Source: a virus. Taken from it: DNA of 64,000 nucleotides. The notes beneath the pieces are model-generated. The model had not been told where the DNA came from, searched no databases, and was given only the letters and a program-made list of their open reading frames with translations. This document shows positions 14,688 through 22,562 of the stretch, piece by piece. A program made the position numbers and the translations under genes. The stretch is from positions 1-64,000 of IMG/VR virus record IMGVR_UViG_3300025009_000089. The stretch is one strand, 5' to 3'. Positions within the stretch are counted from its first letter, which is position 1. Every line of letters begins with the position of its first letter.

Positions 14688-14888
14688 ATGAAAGCTAAGC
14701 AGCGTAGCAATAAGAACCATTTCACACCGATTGAAACCATTAATATCGAAGCTATTTGCCTTGGTATTCTTTGGACATTCGGTGCAATAGCCACAGTTAG
14801 CCTGCTTATCTTCTTTGGAATCCACGAAGTAAAGGAAGTATTCCAACCAATTGTTGATGCTTTGCAAGTTCAGCCAACGATCAAGTAA
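14688..14888 (+). CDS. Small single-span membrane protein
   Basis: 66 residues from the ATG at 14688 (GGAGC site); the ATG at 14676 would cover that site. Basic N-terminus (MKAKQRSNKNHF), then a hydrophobic span ICLGILWTFGAIATVSLLIF, then a helical tail. Probably an inner-membrane microprotein, role unknown. Confidence 0.55.
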   Translation: MKAKQRSNKNHFTPIETINIEAICLGILWTFGAIATVSLLIFFGIHEVKEVFQPIVDALQVQPTIK

Positions 14889-14923
14889 AAACCATGCTAT
14901 CTTGCCAAATGTTTAGTTTAGCT

Positions 14924-14937
14924 GTTCACTTATGAAC
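14924..14937. promoter_or_regulatory. Palindrome GTTCACTTATGAAC, second copy
   Basis: Identical to the 14-mer at 9132, in the gap before the gene at 14979. It runs straight into GTTCATTATAAAA, adding another half site. Candidate operator. Confidence 0.4.
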
Positions 14938-14978
14938 GTTCATTATAAAAACCAACCAATTGGGAGACTGTAGCAATT

Positions 14979-15167
14979 ATGAAAGGCAAAACAATTCGTT
15001 TCTACAACAGATTTGGAACTCATATGGGATGGAAATATCTTGCCAATGTAACATACTTTGAATTGATTAACTGGCTCAAGACTGGCAACACATTAAGATT
15101 CCAGAAACAAATCTTGACTAAGCAATCCACCAGTAATGAAATCTTCAAACTTTTGCGGAGGTCATAG
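14979..15167 (+). CDS. Small basic early protein, unknown
   Basis: 62 residues, MKGKTIRFYNRFGTHMGWKY. Basic and mostly helical. A GGGAGA site lies 12 bases upstream, and its end carries the GGAGGT ribosome site of the next gene. No known family. Confidence 0.5.
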   Translation: MKGKTIRFYNRFGTHMGWKYLANVTYFELINWLKTGNTLRFQKQILTKQSTSNEIFKLLRRS

Positions 15168-15169
15168 CC

Positions 15170-15616
15170 ATGAAAAAACTCTGTCCAGTTTGCAACACTC
15201 TCAATGAAGCAGTCGCATTCAATTTAACGGAAAAAGAAATTCATAACATTGCAAAGATTGGCTTGTCCGAACAGCTTTGCAAGACTTGCTATCAGAAGGA
15301 ACTTGCCACCAGGTTAGAAACAACAAAATCCGAACTCATCCCACTGAATAAAGAGAAAGAAATTACTCAAACTGCTTACCATAAAGCCTATGAAGCCTGG
15401 AAAGACGTAGCCAGCATTTATCAAGCTATCGACTATAATCTCAACATGAATAAGCACGCAATCAAAATGAAAGAATCAGTCAAAATTAGGGTACTAAAAA
15501 CTAGTGAACCAGTCAACATTGAACTCCTTTGTCAGCAGATTCTATCATCCCTAAGTAAAGAACAACAACAGGCGATCATTCAAACCTTTAAAGCAACTCA
15601 AACTATTGGTAATTAA
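15170..15616 (+). CDS. Zinc-binding protein with coiled coil, unknown
   Basis: 148 residues. MKKLCPVCNTLNEA and LCKTCYQKELATRLE give two CxxC pairs about 30 residues apart, a likely zinc ribbon. A long helix/coiled coil follows (ETTKSELIPLNKEKEITQTA), then a helical C-terminus (LLCQQILSSLSKEQQQAII). The gene is two bases downstream of its neighbour and has a GGAGGT site. Function not recognised. Confidence 0.65.
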   Translation: MKKLCPVCNTLNEAVAFNLTEKEIHNIAKIGLSEQLCKTCYQKELATRLETTKSELIPLNKEKEITQTAYHKAYEAWKDVASIYQAIDYNLNMNKHAIKMKESVKIRVLKTSEPVNIELLCQQILSSLSKEQQQAIIQTFKATQTIGN

Positions 15617-15618
15617 TC

Positions 15619-15882
15619 ATGAGCAGTCCAATCATAACATTCCGCCTCACCCACCATCAACTTGCTCTCGGCCTGCAAATTGTACGCAGCCTGGAGCCAA
15701 ATTTCCAACTTACCAGCCTATCGCAACTGGTTAAGATCATCTATACTGATTACCTGGCAAAAATGCCCCTTGATCAAACAGATGAAATAGACCAAGACAT
15801 TATGCAAGAAATTCAAGTTTTCATCTTCAACCCCAGAAAGAAAGAAATCAACTTAGCATCACTAGCAGATCAAGAGGCTTAA
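15619..15882 (+). CDS. Ribbon-helix-helix-like regulator, paralogue of the 11763 product
   Basis: 87 residues. MSSPIITFRLTHHQLALGLQ and SLSQLVKIIYTDYLAK align well with the N-terminus of the protein encoded at 11763, including the SLEP linker. The shared strand-helix-helix pattern suggests a dimeric RHH DNA-binding domain. It lacks the long coiled-coil tail of its paralogue. It starts two bases after the previous stop. DNA binding is inferred only from the pattern. Confidence 0.6.
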   Translation: MSSPIITFRLTHHQLALGLQIVRSLEPNFQLTSLSQLVKIIYTDYLAKMPLDQTDEIDQDIMQEIQVFIFNPRKKEINLASLADQEA

Positions 15883-15883
15883 C

Positions 15884-16186
15884 ATGAAAAGAATACAAGT
15901 AAACAACATTGTTATTTGTAAAACATATTATGCAGTATGTGTTGGTTCAATATCAGTAATACAATTTGAAGAAATAATGATACCTAAAGCTACAGTACAT
16001 AATTTCAGCACAGGTTTCACTTATGACTGGTATTTGTCTGATATTGGCATTGAATATGAAAATGAATCATATGTAAACAATCTTAATCGAGTATTTGAGA
16101 CGGAAGAAGAAGCCAGAAACTGGATAAGCACTGAAACATATCAACAGGAGTTATGGCATCATAGAAGCTTTTGTAGCTATATGTAA
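15884..16186 (+). CDS. Early protein, unknown
   Basis: 100 residues, MKRIQVNNIVICKTYYAVCV with many beta-prone stretches, then FETEEEARNWISTETYQQEL. The last segment resembles the end of small domains in which a Thr/Glu-rich turn precedes a helix. It is coupled to the preceding gene by one base. No family recognised. Confidence 0.6.
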   Translation: MKRIQVNNIVICKTYYAVCVGSISVIQFEEIMIPKATVHNFSTGFTYDWYLSDIGIEYENESYVNNLNRVFETEEEARNWISTETYQQELWHHRSFCSYM

Positions 16187-16214
16187 ATTAAACTATTAAT
16201 AAAGGAACCCAATC

Positions 16215-16475
16215 ATGAGCAAAACTCGTGTAGTTTCAACCAGAATGACTATTGAAGACCTTGCCAAAGCTCGTGACGGCCTACTTGCCAAAGGCATCGA
16301 TCCAGCTGATTTAACAACAACTAGCCAGCTTATCAAACTTACTTTCTATTACGGAATTATTTATTTATGTCACGATCCAAAATCCCCTCCCAGCCAGGAA
16401 GCTACAGACTTTGTAAAGCAGAAATTCAGCCAAACAAAAGTAACCAGAGGAATGGCTTTAACTGATCTGGAGTAA
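16215..16475 (+). CDS. Ribbon-helix-helix-like protein, third paralogue
   Basis: 86 residues. RVVSTRMTIEDLAKARDGLL then TTSQLIKLTFYYGIIYL repeats the layout of the proteins at 11763 and 15619 (short strand, helix, S/T-S-Q-L helix). The tail is polar (EATDFVKQKFSQTKV). An AAAGGAA site precedes the ATG. Probably a small DNA-binding regulator; targets unknown. Confidence 0.55.
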   Translation: MSKTRVVSTRMTIEDLAKARDGLLAKGIDPADLTTTSQLIKLTFYYGIIYLCHDPKSPPSQEATDFVKQKFSQTKVTRGMALTDLE

Positions 16476-16479
16476 ATCA

Positions 16480-16596
16480 ATGAAATTAATTATTAAACTT
16501 CTTGCATCTATTATTATTTTAATTCTATTCGGCATTGCAGGAGAAATGGATTATCAACATACCATCTTACAACAAGAACCATTAGTTCAATATTAA
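16480..16596 (+). CDS. Membrane microprotein
   Basis: 38 residues: MKLIIKLLASIIILILFGIA is one hydrophobic span with a basic start, then a short polar tail. The ribosome site is GGAG inside the preceding gene's end. Role unknown. Confidence 0.45.
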   Translation: MKLIIKLLASIIILILFGIAGEMDYQHTILQQEPLVQY

Positions 16597-16623
16597 AAGA
16601 ACAACCTTATTAGGAGAATAAAT

Positions 16624-16920
16624 ATGTTTGAAGGAAAAAAGATTAAATACTTTAATGGCTATGCTATCTATGATGCAATTGTAATTTCTTGTATAAAAGA
16701 TATCGGAATCAGTATTGTGCAAGAAAGTAATCAGGAGAAATTTTGTCTTTGCCATAACATGAAAAATTCTCCAAAATTTATACCCGGAAAAGGAGAAATA
16801 ACTCAAACAAGGAAAACATTTACAAAGATTAGGCAAATGATAATAAATGGTTATGTAGACGGTCCTGCTTTGAATGGATCAAAAAATCCAAGCACAATTA
16901 AATGCCCATTTGGAAACTAG
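16624..16920 (+). CDS. Early protein, unknown
   Basis: 98 residues beginning MFEGKKIKYFNGYAIYDAIV. It contains CLCHNMKNSPKFIPGKGEI and is basic overall. An AGGAG site precedes the start. Mixed alpha/beta with no catalytic motif seen. Function unknown. Confidence 0.6.
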   Translation: MFEGKKIKYFNGYAIYDAIVISCIKDIGISIVQESNQEKFCLCHNMKNSPKFIPGKGEITQTRKTFTKIRQMIINGYVDGPALNGSKNPSTIKCPFGN

Positions 16921-16924
16921 TGTC

Positions 16925-17161
16925 ATGAAAAACTTCCCACAATATAAAACTCCAGCTAACTTTCTTTGCCCAGCCTGCAATCAGCCATGCACCATAATTG
17001 CCTTAGACGATTCATTTGGCTATTCTGGTACTCATTGCACTTATGGCCAAGCTGGCATTCACTATCCATCTGATTATGGCTCACCTGTAACTGATTGCTG
17101 CGAAGCTGATGTACCAGAAGCTGAGATGGATGAACCAGATTATTATGATTATGGAGAATAA
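16925..17161 (+). CDS. Zinc-ribbon-like acidic protein
   Basis: 78 residues from the ATG at 16925, directly after the previous stop; a longer frame from 16874 overlaps that gene. NFLCPACNQPCTIIALDD, with HCTYGQAGIHYPSDYG and TDCCEADVP, suggests a zinc ribbon completed by later cysteines. A very acidic tail (EAEMDEPDYYDYGE) follows. Unknown role. Confidence 0.6.
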   Translation: MKNFPQYKTPANFLCPACNQPCTIIALDDSFGYSGTHCTYGQAGIHYPSDYGSPVTDCCEADVPEAEMDEPDYYDYGE

Positions 17162-17322
17162 TTATGTGGAAAAAATTTGGTACATGCAAAGTTTGTGGAA
17201 AAGATTAAAGTTAAAAGTACCAAATGTTCTGCCAAAGCATTCAGTAAATAAAACTGTCTGCTCAGGATCAAATCTACCAGGATCAAATCATTGTTATGAA
17301 ATTATAAAAAAGGATATGAATC
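17162..17322 (+). other. Short stretch with broken zinc-ribbon-like frame
   Basis: After a GGAG site an ATG at 17164 opens MWKKFGTCKVCGKD and stops. Neighbouring frames continue with cysteines (KSTKCSAKAFSK, or TVCSGSN and HCYEI). It may be a decayed or frameshifted zinc-ribbon gene. No intact gene is seen here. Confidence 0.3.
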
Positions 17323-18876
17323 ATGGTAATGAAATACAAAGGCAAGACTCTGACCACCGAACAAGAAGCGCACGTTAACACAATTCTTGATGGCAACAAT
17401 TATGCAATCCAGGCCCCACCAGGTTCTGGAAAGACCTTCTTGTTGCTCGCAATGGCGCGCAAAATGTCAGGATATGGACTATCCATCTCATTTAACAAAC
17501 TACTGGCTCAAGAGGCAGCAACCAAGTTTTCCAGTAACATAATGTGCAAGACCGGCCATGCCTTAGCCTACGGAACCATTGGTTACAAGTACAAAAAGAA
17601 GCTCAGCAAATTGACAGGCAAACAACTAGCTGATACTTTCGACATTGGAGAATGGCAGTTATATAATAGTCCAGCCAACAAAGGTTACTTAATTCTCAAT
17701 ACGATCCGTAAGTACTGTTACTCTAGTGACGAAGTTATTCAGTATAAGCATTTGCCTCGACTAACAATCTTGCAAGATACTGACCTGGATATTATGCGTG
17801 AAGATTTGGTGCAATACGCAAATCTGGTATTCAACGAAATGGCCGATACAAACAAGCCTATGCCAATTACCCATGATGTTTATCTGAAAATCTGGGCATT
17901 AACAAACCCAATCATTAACAAAGACTTCATCTTCTTTGACGAATACCAAGATAGCAACCCAGTCATTGCACAGATTATCAAGAATCAATCTTGCCAAAAG
18001 ATTTTCGTTGGCGACTGTTTCCAACAAATCTACAGTTGGCGTGGTGCCGTTAATGCACTTCAAGATGACAATCTGGCAAAGCTCTACATCACTAGAAGTT
18101 TCCGTTTCGGTGAAAACATTGCAAGTATGACAAACACCATAATTACTGGCTATTATCCATATCAATTCGAGTATGTTCCATTTCATGGTAACGATGATGT
18201 TACCTCATCTATCCATTATGAGCCACTTCCAAGCGTAGACGCTATCCTCTGCCGGACAAACAAAGGAATTATTGCAGAAACAATCGAAGCGCTTGGCAAA
18301 AATCTTTCTGTCCATATCCTTGGTGGGACTCAACAACTTACATATCTTATCAACTCTATAATTCAACTCAAATTGCAGGGATATTCAAATCATCCAGATC
18401 TATTCCTTTTTAAGAACTTTATCGATCTAGTTGAATATTCCAATTCTCCGATGGGCGGAGACATTAAACCCATCCTAAAGTTAATCGAACTCTATGGCAG
18501 GGAAAGATTGCTATCTATTTTGGAATCCACTGTGGAAGATCCAAACGAAGCCGACGTTACCATAACTACAGCTCATAAAGCAAAAGGTTTGGAATGGCCT
18601 AGAGTGAGACTGGCTAATGATTTTAAAGTTCCATCTGATCAGGGGAATCCCACAACTGAAGAAACCAACATATTATATGTAGCTGCCAGTCGGGCACTTC
18701 ACCAACTCGATGTAAGCAAATGCGAGGCTTGCTGGCCTCATACTTTTGACAAGGCCCGCAAGGTTGCATATGAACAATGGCAAGTAGATCAAATGAGTAA
18801 AAGAGATATTAATACTATGTTTAAAGATGTTGTTGGTAAGCATATCAATGAACTTGAAAATGATGTTAAGTTTTAA
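17323..18876 (+). CDS. SF1 (UvrD/Rep-type) DNA helicase
   Basis: 517 residues with helicase motifs in order. Walker A is IQAPPGSGKTFLLLA (31-38). Motif II is FIFFDEYQDSNP (about 204), motif III is GDCFQQIYSWRGA, motif V is ITTAHKAKGLEWPRV, and motif VI is LYVAASRALHQL. This is the set of SF1A 3'-5' helicases, shorter than UvrD (about 720) because the 1B/2B insertions are reduced. It would unwind DNA using ATP during replication or recombination. It lies upstream of the Cas4-like nuclease and Sak4-like ATPase and probably works with them. Confidence 0.88.
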   Translation: MVMKYKGKTLTTEQEAHVNTILDGNNYAIQAPPGSGKTFLLLAMARKMSGYGLSISFNKLLAQEAATKFSSNIMCKTGHALAYGTIGYKYKKKLSKLTGKQLADTFDIGEWQLYNSPANKGYLILNTIRKYCYSSDEVIQYKHLPRLTILQDTDLDIMREDLVQYANLVFNEMADTNKPMPITHDVYLKIWALTNPIINKDFIFFDEYQDSNPVIAQIIKNQSCQKIFVGDCFQQIYSWRGAVNALQDDNLAKLYITRSFRFGENIASMTNTIITGYYPYQFEYVPFHGNDDVTSSIHYEPLPSVDAILCRTNKGIIAETIEALGKNLSVHILGGTQQLTYLINSIIQLKLQGYSNHPDLFLFKNFIDLVEYSNSPMGGDIKPILKLIELYGRERLLSILESTVEDPNEADVTITTAHKAKGLEWPRVRLANDFKVPSDQGNPTTEETNILYVAASRALHQLDVSKCEACWPHTFDKARKVAYEQWQVDQMSKRDINTMFKDVVGKHINELENDVKF

Positions 18877-18890
18877 GGAGGATCATTAAT

Positions 18891-19091
18891 ATGAAAAATA
18901 TAAGTTTATGGGTGTTTGGTGAAATTGCAGTAATAGGATTAATTTTAGGGTTAATTTTAATTTTTATGTATATGGCAAGTATTCTCAACTCAACTACTTT
19001 ACAAACACAAGTAATAAATCCAAAAGCAGATGTGGAGTGTGTAGTTGTGAATGCGGCTAGTTCTATTTCTGTTGATTGCTGGAAAAAGTAA
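18891..19091 (+). CDS. Small membrane protein
   Basis: 66 residues with an AAGGAGG site. VFGEIAVIGLILGLILIFMY is a single membrane span, and the C-terminal part has two cysteines (ECVVVN, DCWKK) and would lie outside. First of a run of tiny proteins between helicase and HNH gene. Role unknown. Confidence 0.6.
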   Translation: MKNISLWVFGEIAVIGLILGLILIFMYMASILNSTTLQTQVINPKADVECVVVNAASSISVDCWKK

Positions 19092-19117
19092 TATTGAAAT
19101 TTAATGAGGCCTAACCT

Positions 19118-19291
19118 ATGAACAAACGACAACTAAAGAAAATAATCACCTTATATAAAGAAGGCTTATCTTGTGAAATCTGCCTATCTGTTATGCTTGA
19201 CCTTATGCGAGGTAAAAGCCCTATTGAGAAAGCAATGGCAATTCATACTTTTTATGAATCAATATTTATGCTAACTAAGAAGGAGGCTTAA
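19118..19291 (+). CDS. Small early protein, unknown
   Basis: 57 residues, MNKRQLKKIITLYKEGLSCE, helical and basic, with ICLSVMLDLMRGKSPIEKAM. No clear ribosome site. The reading frame carries the ribosome site of the next gene at its end. No family recognised. Confidence 0.45.
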   Translation: MNKRQLKKIITLYKEGLSCEICLSVMLDLMRGKSPIEKAMAIHTFYESIFMLTKKEA

Positions 19292-19294
19292 AAG

Positions 19295-19465
19295 GTGATC
19301 AAACGCAAATTCTTGCCAGAACTCCTCGGAATGAACCTTTACCAGACTTCTTGCGGCGAATGTTTTTATGCCTGGAATCATAAACATGCCATTAATAAAA
19401 GGCCAAACGAACTGATTTATTTTGTTACAGACGTTGGAAAAAGAATATTGATTATTAACAAATAA
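19295..19465 (+). CDS. Small early protein with GTG start
   Basis: 56 residues from GTG at 19295, with AAGGAGG ten bases upstream in the end of the preceding gene. MIKRKFLPELLGMNLYQTSC followed by GECFYAW gives a CxxC pair. Possibly half of a zinc site. Function unknown. Confidence 0.45.
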   Translation: MIKRKFLPELLGMNLYQTSCGECFYAWNHKHAINKRPNELIYFVTDVGKRILIINK

Positions 19466-19477
19466 ACTAGAGTAAAT

Positions 19478-19738
19478 ATGGATAAAGACAAAATAATAGA
19501 TTTGACTATTAAGCTCCTTTTTTGGGCTGTTATAATATTCTTTGTAGCTAAAGCCGATTTAGAAAAGAATAAGATGATAGCCGAACTGCAAGAAAGAGCA
19601 AATCTTGTGCCTGTCATAACTGTTGATACCCTAGGAATTTGTAAAGTAACTCAAGGAGGCAAAACATACATGCTGATTGATGTTACTAATGAAACGAAAG
19701 CACTTGAGGAAGTTAAACAAAACACTGCTACGGAATAG
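19478..19738 (+). CDS. Small membrane protein with coiled coil
   Basis: 86 residues. LTIKLLFWAVIIFFVAKADL is a membrane span near the N-terminus, followed by a charged helix (EKNKMIAELQERANL) and a small beta part with GKTYMLIDVTNETKA. This layout resembles inner-membrane phage proteins such as o-spanin partners or superinfection proteins, but nothing settles it. Confidence 0.55.
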   Translation: MDKDKIIDLTIKLLFWAVIIFFVAKADLEKNKMIAELQERANLVPVITVDTLGICKVTQGGKTYMLIDVTNETKALEEVKQNTATE

Positions 19739-19750
19739 GAGAAATAAATT

Positions 19751-19834
19751 ATGAAAAAGCGATACAATGCACTAGCAATAATTTACATAATCAAAAGACG
19801 TATGTTTGAACATTATCAAATAATAAGAATATAA
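19751..19834 (+). CDS. Possible 27-residue peptide
   Basis: MKKRYNALAIIYIIKRRMFE behind an AGGAG site. Basic and hydrophobic. Too short to be sure. Confidence 0.3.
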   Translation: MKKRYNALAIIYIIKRRMFEHYQIIRI

Positions 19835-19861
19835 ATTAATATCTAACCAAGAGGAGAAATA

Positions 19862-19972
19862 ATGTGCGAAAGATTACTCGAATACTTCATGCTTTTCTTA
19901 CTCGCTTGCGTAACATTCAGTCTTTTTTTACGCGAAAAAGTAAAAGCTCTTACGATCAGGATAGGAAAATAA
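19862..19972 (+). CDS. Membrane microprotein
   Basis: 36 residues: MCERLLEYFMLFLLACVTFS is one hydrophobic span, then a basic tail REKVKALTIRIGK. GAGGAG site five bases upstream. Role unknown. Confidence 0.45.
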   Translation: MCERLLEYFMLFLLACVTFSLFLREKVKALTIRIGK

Positions 19973-20006
19973 TGCGAATAGCCAGACTACATATTTGGAG
20001 GGTAAA

Positions 20007-20165
20007 ATGAATAACATAAAAAATACTTTAATCTTCCTCGCATCTTTTATAGTTATAGGATTATTTGTCCTTCTTATTGATCAATTGTACCCCACACCTC
20101 CGATTGATCAAGCAGTTTTGCAACCGTTTTCTAATAGAAATGTTCTTACCAGTTTGGATAAATAA
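20007..20165 (+). CDS. Membrane microprotein
   Basis: 52 residues with a GGAGGG site. TLIFLASFIVIGLFVLLIDQ forms one membrane span, and the outer tail is Pro- and Asn-rich. Last of the tiny proteins before the HNH gene; no motif for holin or spanin function. Confidence 0.5.
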   Translation: MNNIKNTLIFLASFIVIGLFVLLIDQLYPTPPIDQAVLQPFSNRNVLTSLDK

Positions 20166-20243
20166 CTTGGCTTTACCTATAGATTGAGTAAGTATTTAAG
20201 GATTTTATTAAATAGTAAAAGGTCAAAAAAGTGAAAAGAGTAG

Positions 20244-20272
20244 TTGACAAAGCACCGGGTTCCGGTTATAGT
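20244..20272 (+). promoter_or_regulatory. Consensus sigma70 promoter
   Basis: TTGACA at 20244-20249, 17-base spacer, TATAGT at 20267-20272. It serves the HNH gene and probably the recombination genes downstream. Confidence 0.8.
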
Positions 20273-20327
20273 GGGGGGAACAAATTACGGCAAACGACTA
20301 TAAACCTTTAGCCCAAAAAAGCCACCC

Positions 20328-20996
20328 ATGAGTAAGCTACTGATAACTGATAAAAGCTTTATAACTGATAAACAAATATACAATGCTTTCCATGAAAAAT
20401 ATATTTGTCTTCCAGATATTGGCCTTTTAATATCTAAGGAAACTTTAACCTTAGTTGGGGCATTAAATGATGATGGTTATATTAAGACTTCATTTAAAGA
20501 AAAGAGTTTTGGTGTGCATCAAATAATTTTTTGTATGTTTCATGGATATATTCCAAAAATAATAGATCATATTAATCGCAACAGAGCAGATAATAGAATT
20601 GAAAATTTACGAGAAATTTCTGCGACTGGAAATATGATAAATAAAGATGTAAATAAAAAAAAGCCTTTAGGTATTAAAGGAGTTAATTGGGAACGCAATG
20701 ATAAGCGTTGGAGAGTTACTATTCGTTATAATAATAAATTAGTTCATATTGGAAGCTTTAAAAACTTTTTAAATGCTGTAAGAGCTAGGCATTATGCTGA
20801 GCATCAATTTGGATACGATGAATATGATATAGTCAGTGCTGCTCAAAAGTATCTAATGTGGATTGGTAAGTTTTCTTTTAGTACTAATATTAAATTAGAG
20901 GAGGAAAATAAATACAATAAAGATTCAATTAAGAATGAATGGGATTTTTTCTTACTAACAAAAAAACAAAAAATTGATAACCTTATTAAAAAGTAG
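20328..20996 (+). CDS. HNH homing endonuclease with AP2-type domain
   Basis: 222 residues. The HNH core is FGVHQIIFCMFHGYIPKI, then IDHINRNRADNRIENLREIS. The AP2-like part is IKGVNWERNDKRWRVTI, then LVHIGSFKNFLNAVRARHYA. A helical tail of about 60 residues is not found in the copy at 4955. The DNA is very AT-rich, more than the genes either side. The ribosome site is poor. It sits between a consensus promoter and the gene at 21055, so it appears to have landed in a leader region. Confidence 0.85.
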   Translation: MSKLLITDKSFITDKQIYNAFHEKYICLPDIGLLISKETLTLVGALNDDGYIKTSFKEKSFGVHQIIFCMFHGYIPKIIDHINRNRADNRIENLREISATGNMINKDVNKKKPLGIKGVNWERNDKRWRVTIRYNNKLVHIGSFKNFLNAVRARHYAEHQFGYDEYDIVSAAQKYLMWIGKFSFSTNIKLEEENKYNKDSIKNEWDFFLLTKKQKIDNLIKK

Positions 20997-21054
20997 TTTG
21001 CACCAAGTCGGGCATGTCGCCCATTCTACAAACCCCTAATTAGGAGAATCAAAA

Positions 21055-21417
21055 ATGAGCATGATCAAAGTAGTTAGCAACCAGGCATCTCGTGAGATTA
21101 CCGTAACTGAGCCGGCAGTCCTCAACCTCGGAACTATCGAGGAAATGGTACAGGCTCTCGGTGAGGATCTTACCGTGAACATGATCAAGAACCAGCTGAA
21201 GGTCAGTTTCCGGGCAGTTATTCGGCGTAAACTTGAAGAGAAAGACGACAATAACGAGTTCAGCAACACTGATGAAGCCATCGTGGCTGAGGATTTCAGC
21301 GACTGGAAGCCGACCTTGCGCATTACCAAGACTCCTGAGGAGAAAGCTCTGGAAGCTCTTGGTAATCTGCCTCCGGAAATTCGTGATGCAGTTCTGGCCC
21401 AGTTCAACAATCGGTAA
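21055..21417 (+). CDS. Early protein with conserved C-terminal helix, unknown
   Basis: 120 residues. MSMIKVVSNQASREITVTEP begins a beta-rich part, then an acidic stretch, then the tail LEALGNLPPEIRDAVLAQFNN that resembles the tails of the products at 9977 and 27619. Codon use is more GC-rich than its neighbours and it has a TAGGAG site. It sits just before the nuclease-Sak4-SSB set, so a replication/recombination role is plausible but unproven. Confidence 0.7.
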   Translation: MSMIKVVSNQASREITVTEPAVLNLGTIEEMVQALGEDLTVNMIKNQLKVSFRAVIRRKLEEKDDNNEFSNTDEAIVAEDFSDWKPTLRITKTPEEKALEALGNLPPEIRDAVLAQFNNR

Positions 21418-21564
21418 TCCTAACTCAGTTAATTAACCTTTTACTGCCGGAAACGCATTGGATAGCAAGTCCATGCGCACCATTCGACCTGAATTGACAG
21501 GTATCGCCAGCATGACGATGTTGGAATCGGCTTCTTGGTAAAGTTCAACGAGAGGATTTCTCAA
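21418..21564 (+). other. Leader before the Cas4-like gene
   Basis: About 147 bases with no gene of its own. It contains TTGACA near 21494 without a good -10 box at the right distance, and the ribosome site GAGAGGA of the next gene. Confidence 0.4.
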
Positions 21565-22536
21565 ATGAATTTTTACGAAAAAATAGACTACAGTGCATTA
21601 TCTACCTATCTCACGTGTCCACGCAGGTTCTTGTTCCAATATGTAATGAACCTCAAGCCAGCCGGACAATCAATACATCTTGTCTTCGGATCTTGTTGGC
21701 ATTACGGCCTAGAAGCTACTTACAACATTCTAATTAAAGATTCTTCTCCATCTGTTCTTGATGCAACTGAAACTTCCATCAAAGCATTCCACAAGCTCTG
21801 GAAGCTTGATGGCGAACCATTTTGGAAAAACGAGGATGCAATCTTTCCAAAGTCTCCCGGCCATGCCGCAAACATGTACAAAGGCTATTGGGATCGCTTT
21901 CTCGTAAGTGATGTAAAAAATCGTTCAATCTTGGCTGTTGAAGCACCATTTTCTATTGACCTATCTACTAAAGGAACAAAGCTGCCAAATTATATAGGCC
22001 GCATCGACCTGATCTTTTCCAGCGGTGAAAACGGAATTGATATTCTCGACCACAAAACAGCGAAAGCTATCTACTCTACGACACCACAAACTTTTGAAAT
22101 GTCATTCCAGTCAGACGGTTATCTAACTGCTGGCAGAATTTTTTATGATAAAATCCCAACCATTACTTATCGAGTGGCTCTTTGTCAGAAAAGCAAAATT
22201 GACTTCGTCCCAATTACGATCAACAAACGATCCGCTGCAATAGAACACTTCTTGTCTGATCTTTGTCATTATGCCGATGAGATTCAGCAAAACTTAAACC
22301 TACTTGAAGAAGATAAGATTAACTGCCGGGAACGCTCGGATGTGCTGCAATCCTTCCATCGCAATCCAGGCTATGCTTGTACGACATTTAGCTCAGTTTG
22401 TCCTTATTACGATCTTTGCAGACTCCGAAATAATCCGTTGCATTGGATGGAAAAAGCACCACAAGGATTTATTCATTCTGAATGGGACCCGGACAAACAT
22501 GAGGCAAACACGAAGCAGAGGTTAAGTGAAGTCTAA
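21565..22536 (+). CDS. PD-(D/E)XK nuclease, Cas4/RecB-like with Fe-S cluster
   Basis: 323 residues from the ATG at 21565 (GAGAGGA site). The N-terminus has YSALSTYLTCPRRFLFQY, the CPRRF cysteine typical of the family. The catalytic core is YIGRIDLIFSSGENGIDILDHKTAK (Asp, then Asp-x-Lys). The C-terminus has CTTFSSVCPYYDLCRL, three cysteines which with the first would hold a 4Fe-4S cluster. Cas4/AddB-type exonucleases make single-stranded ends for recombination. The next genes are a Sak4-like ATPase and an SSB-like protein, a well-known phage recombination set. Confidence 0.87.
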   Translation: MNFYEKIDYSALSTYLTCPRRFLFQYVMNLKPAGQSIHLVFGSCWHYGLEATYNILIKDSSPSVLDATETSIKAFHKLWKLDGEPFWKNEDAIFPKSPGHAANMYKGYWDRFLVSDVKNRSILAVEAPFSIDLSTKGTKLPNYIGRIDLIFSSGENGIDILDHKTAKAIYSTTPQTFEMSFQSDGYLTAGRIFYDKIPTITYRVALCQKSKIDFVPITINKRSAAIEHFLSDLCHYADEIQQNLNLLEEDKINCRERSDVLQSFHRNPGYACTTFSSVCPYYDLCRLRNNPLHWMEKAPQGFIHSEWDPDKHEANTKQRLSEV

Positions 22537-22562
22537 AATTAATTCATTTAAAGGAGTTTTAA

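Noticed and set aside
17162-17322. Frameshifted zinc-ribbon gene MWKKFGTCKVCGK
   Set aside because: Cysteines continue in two other frames, but no classical slippery site is seen, so a programmed frameshift cannot be supported.
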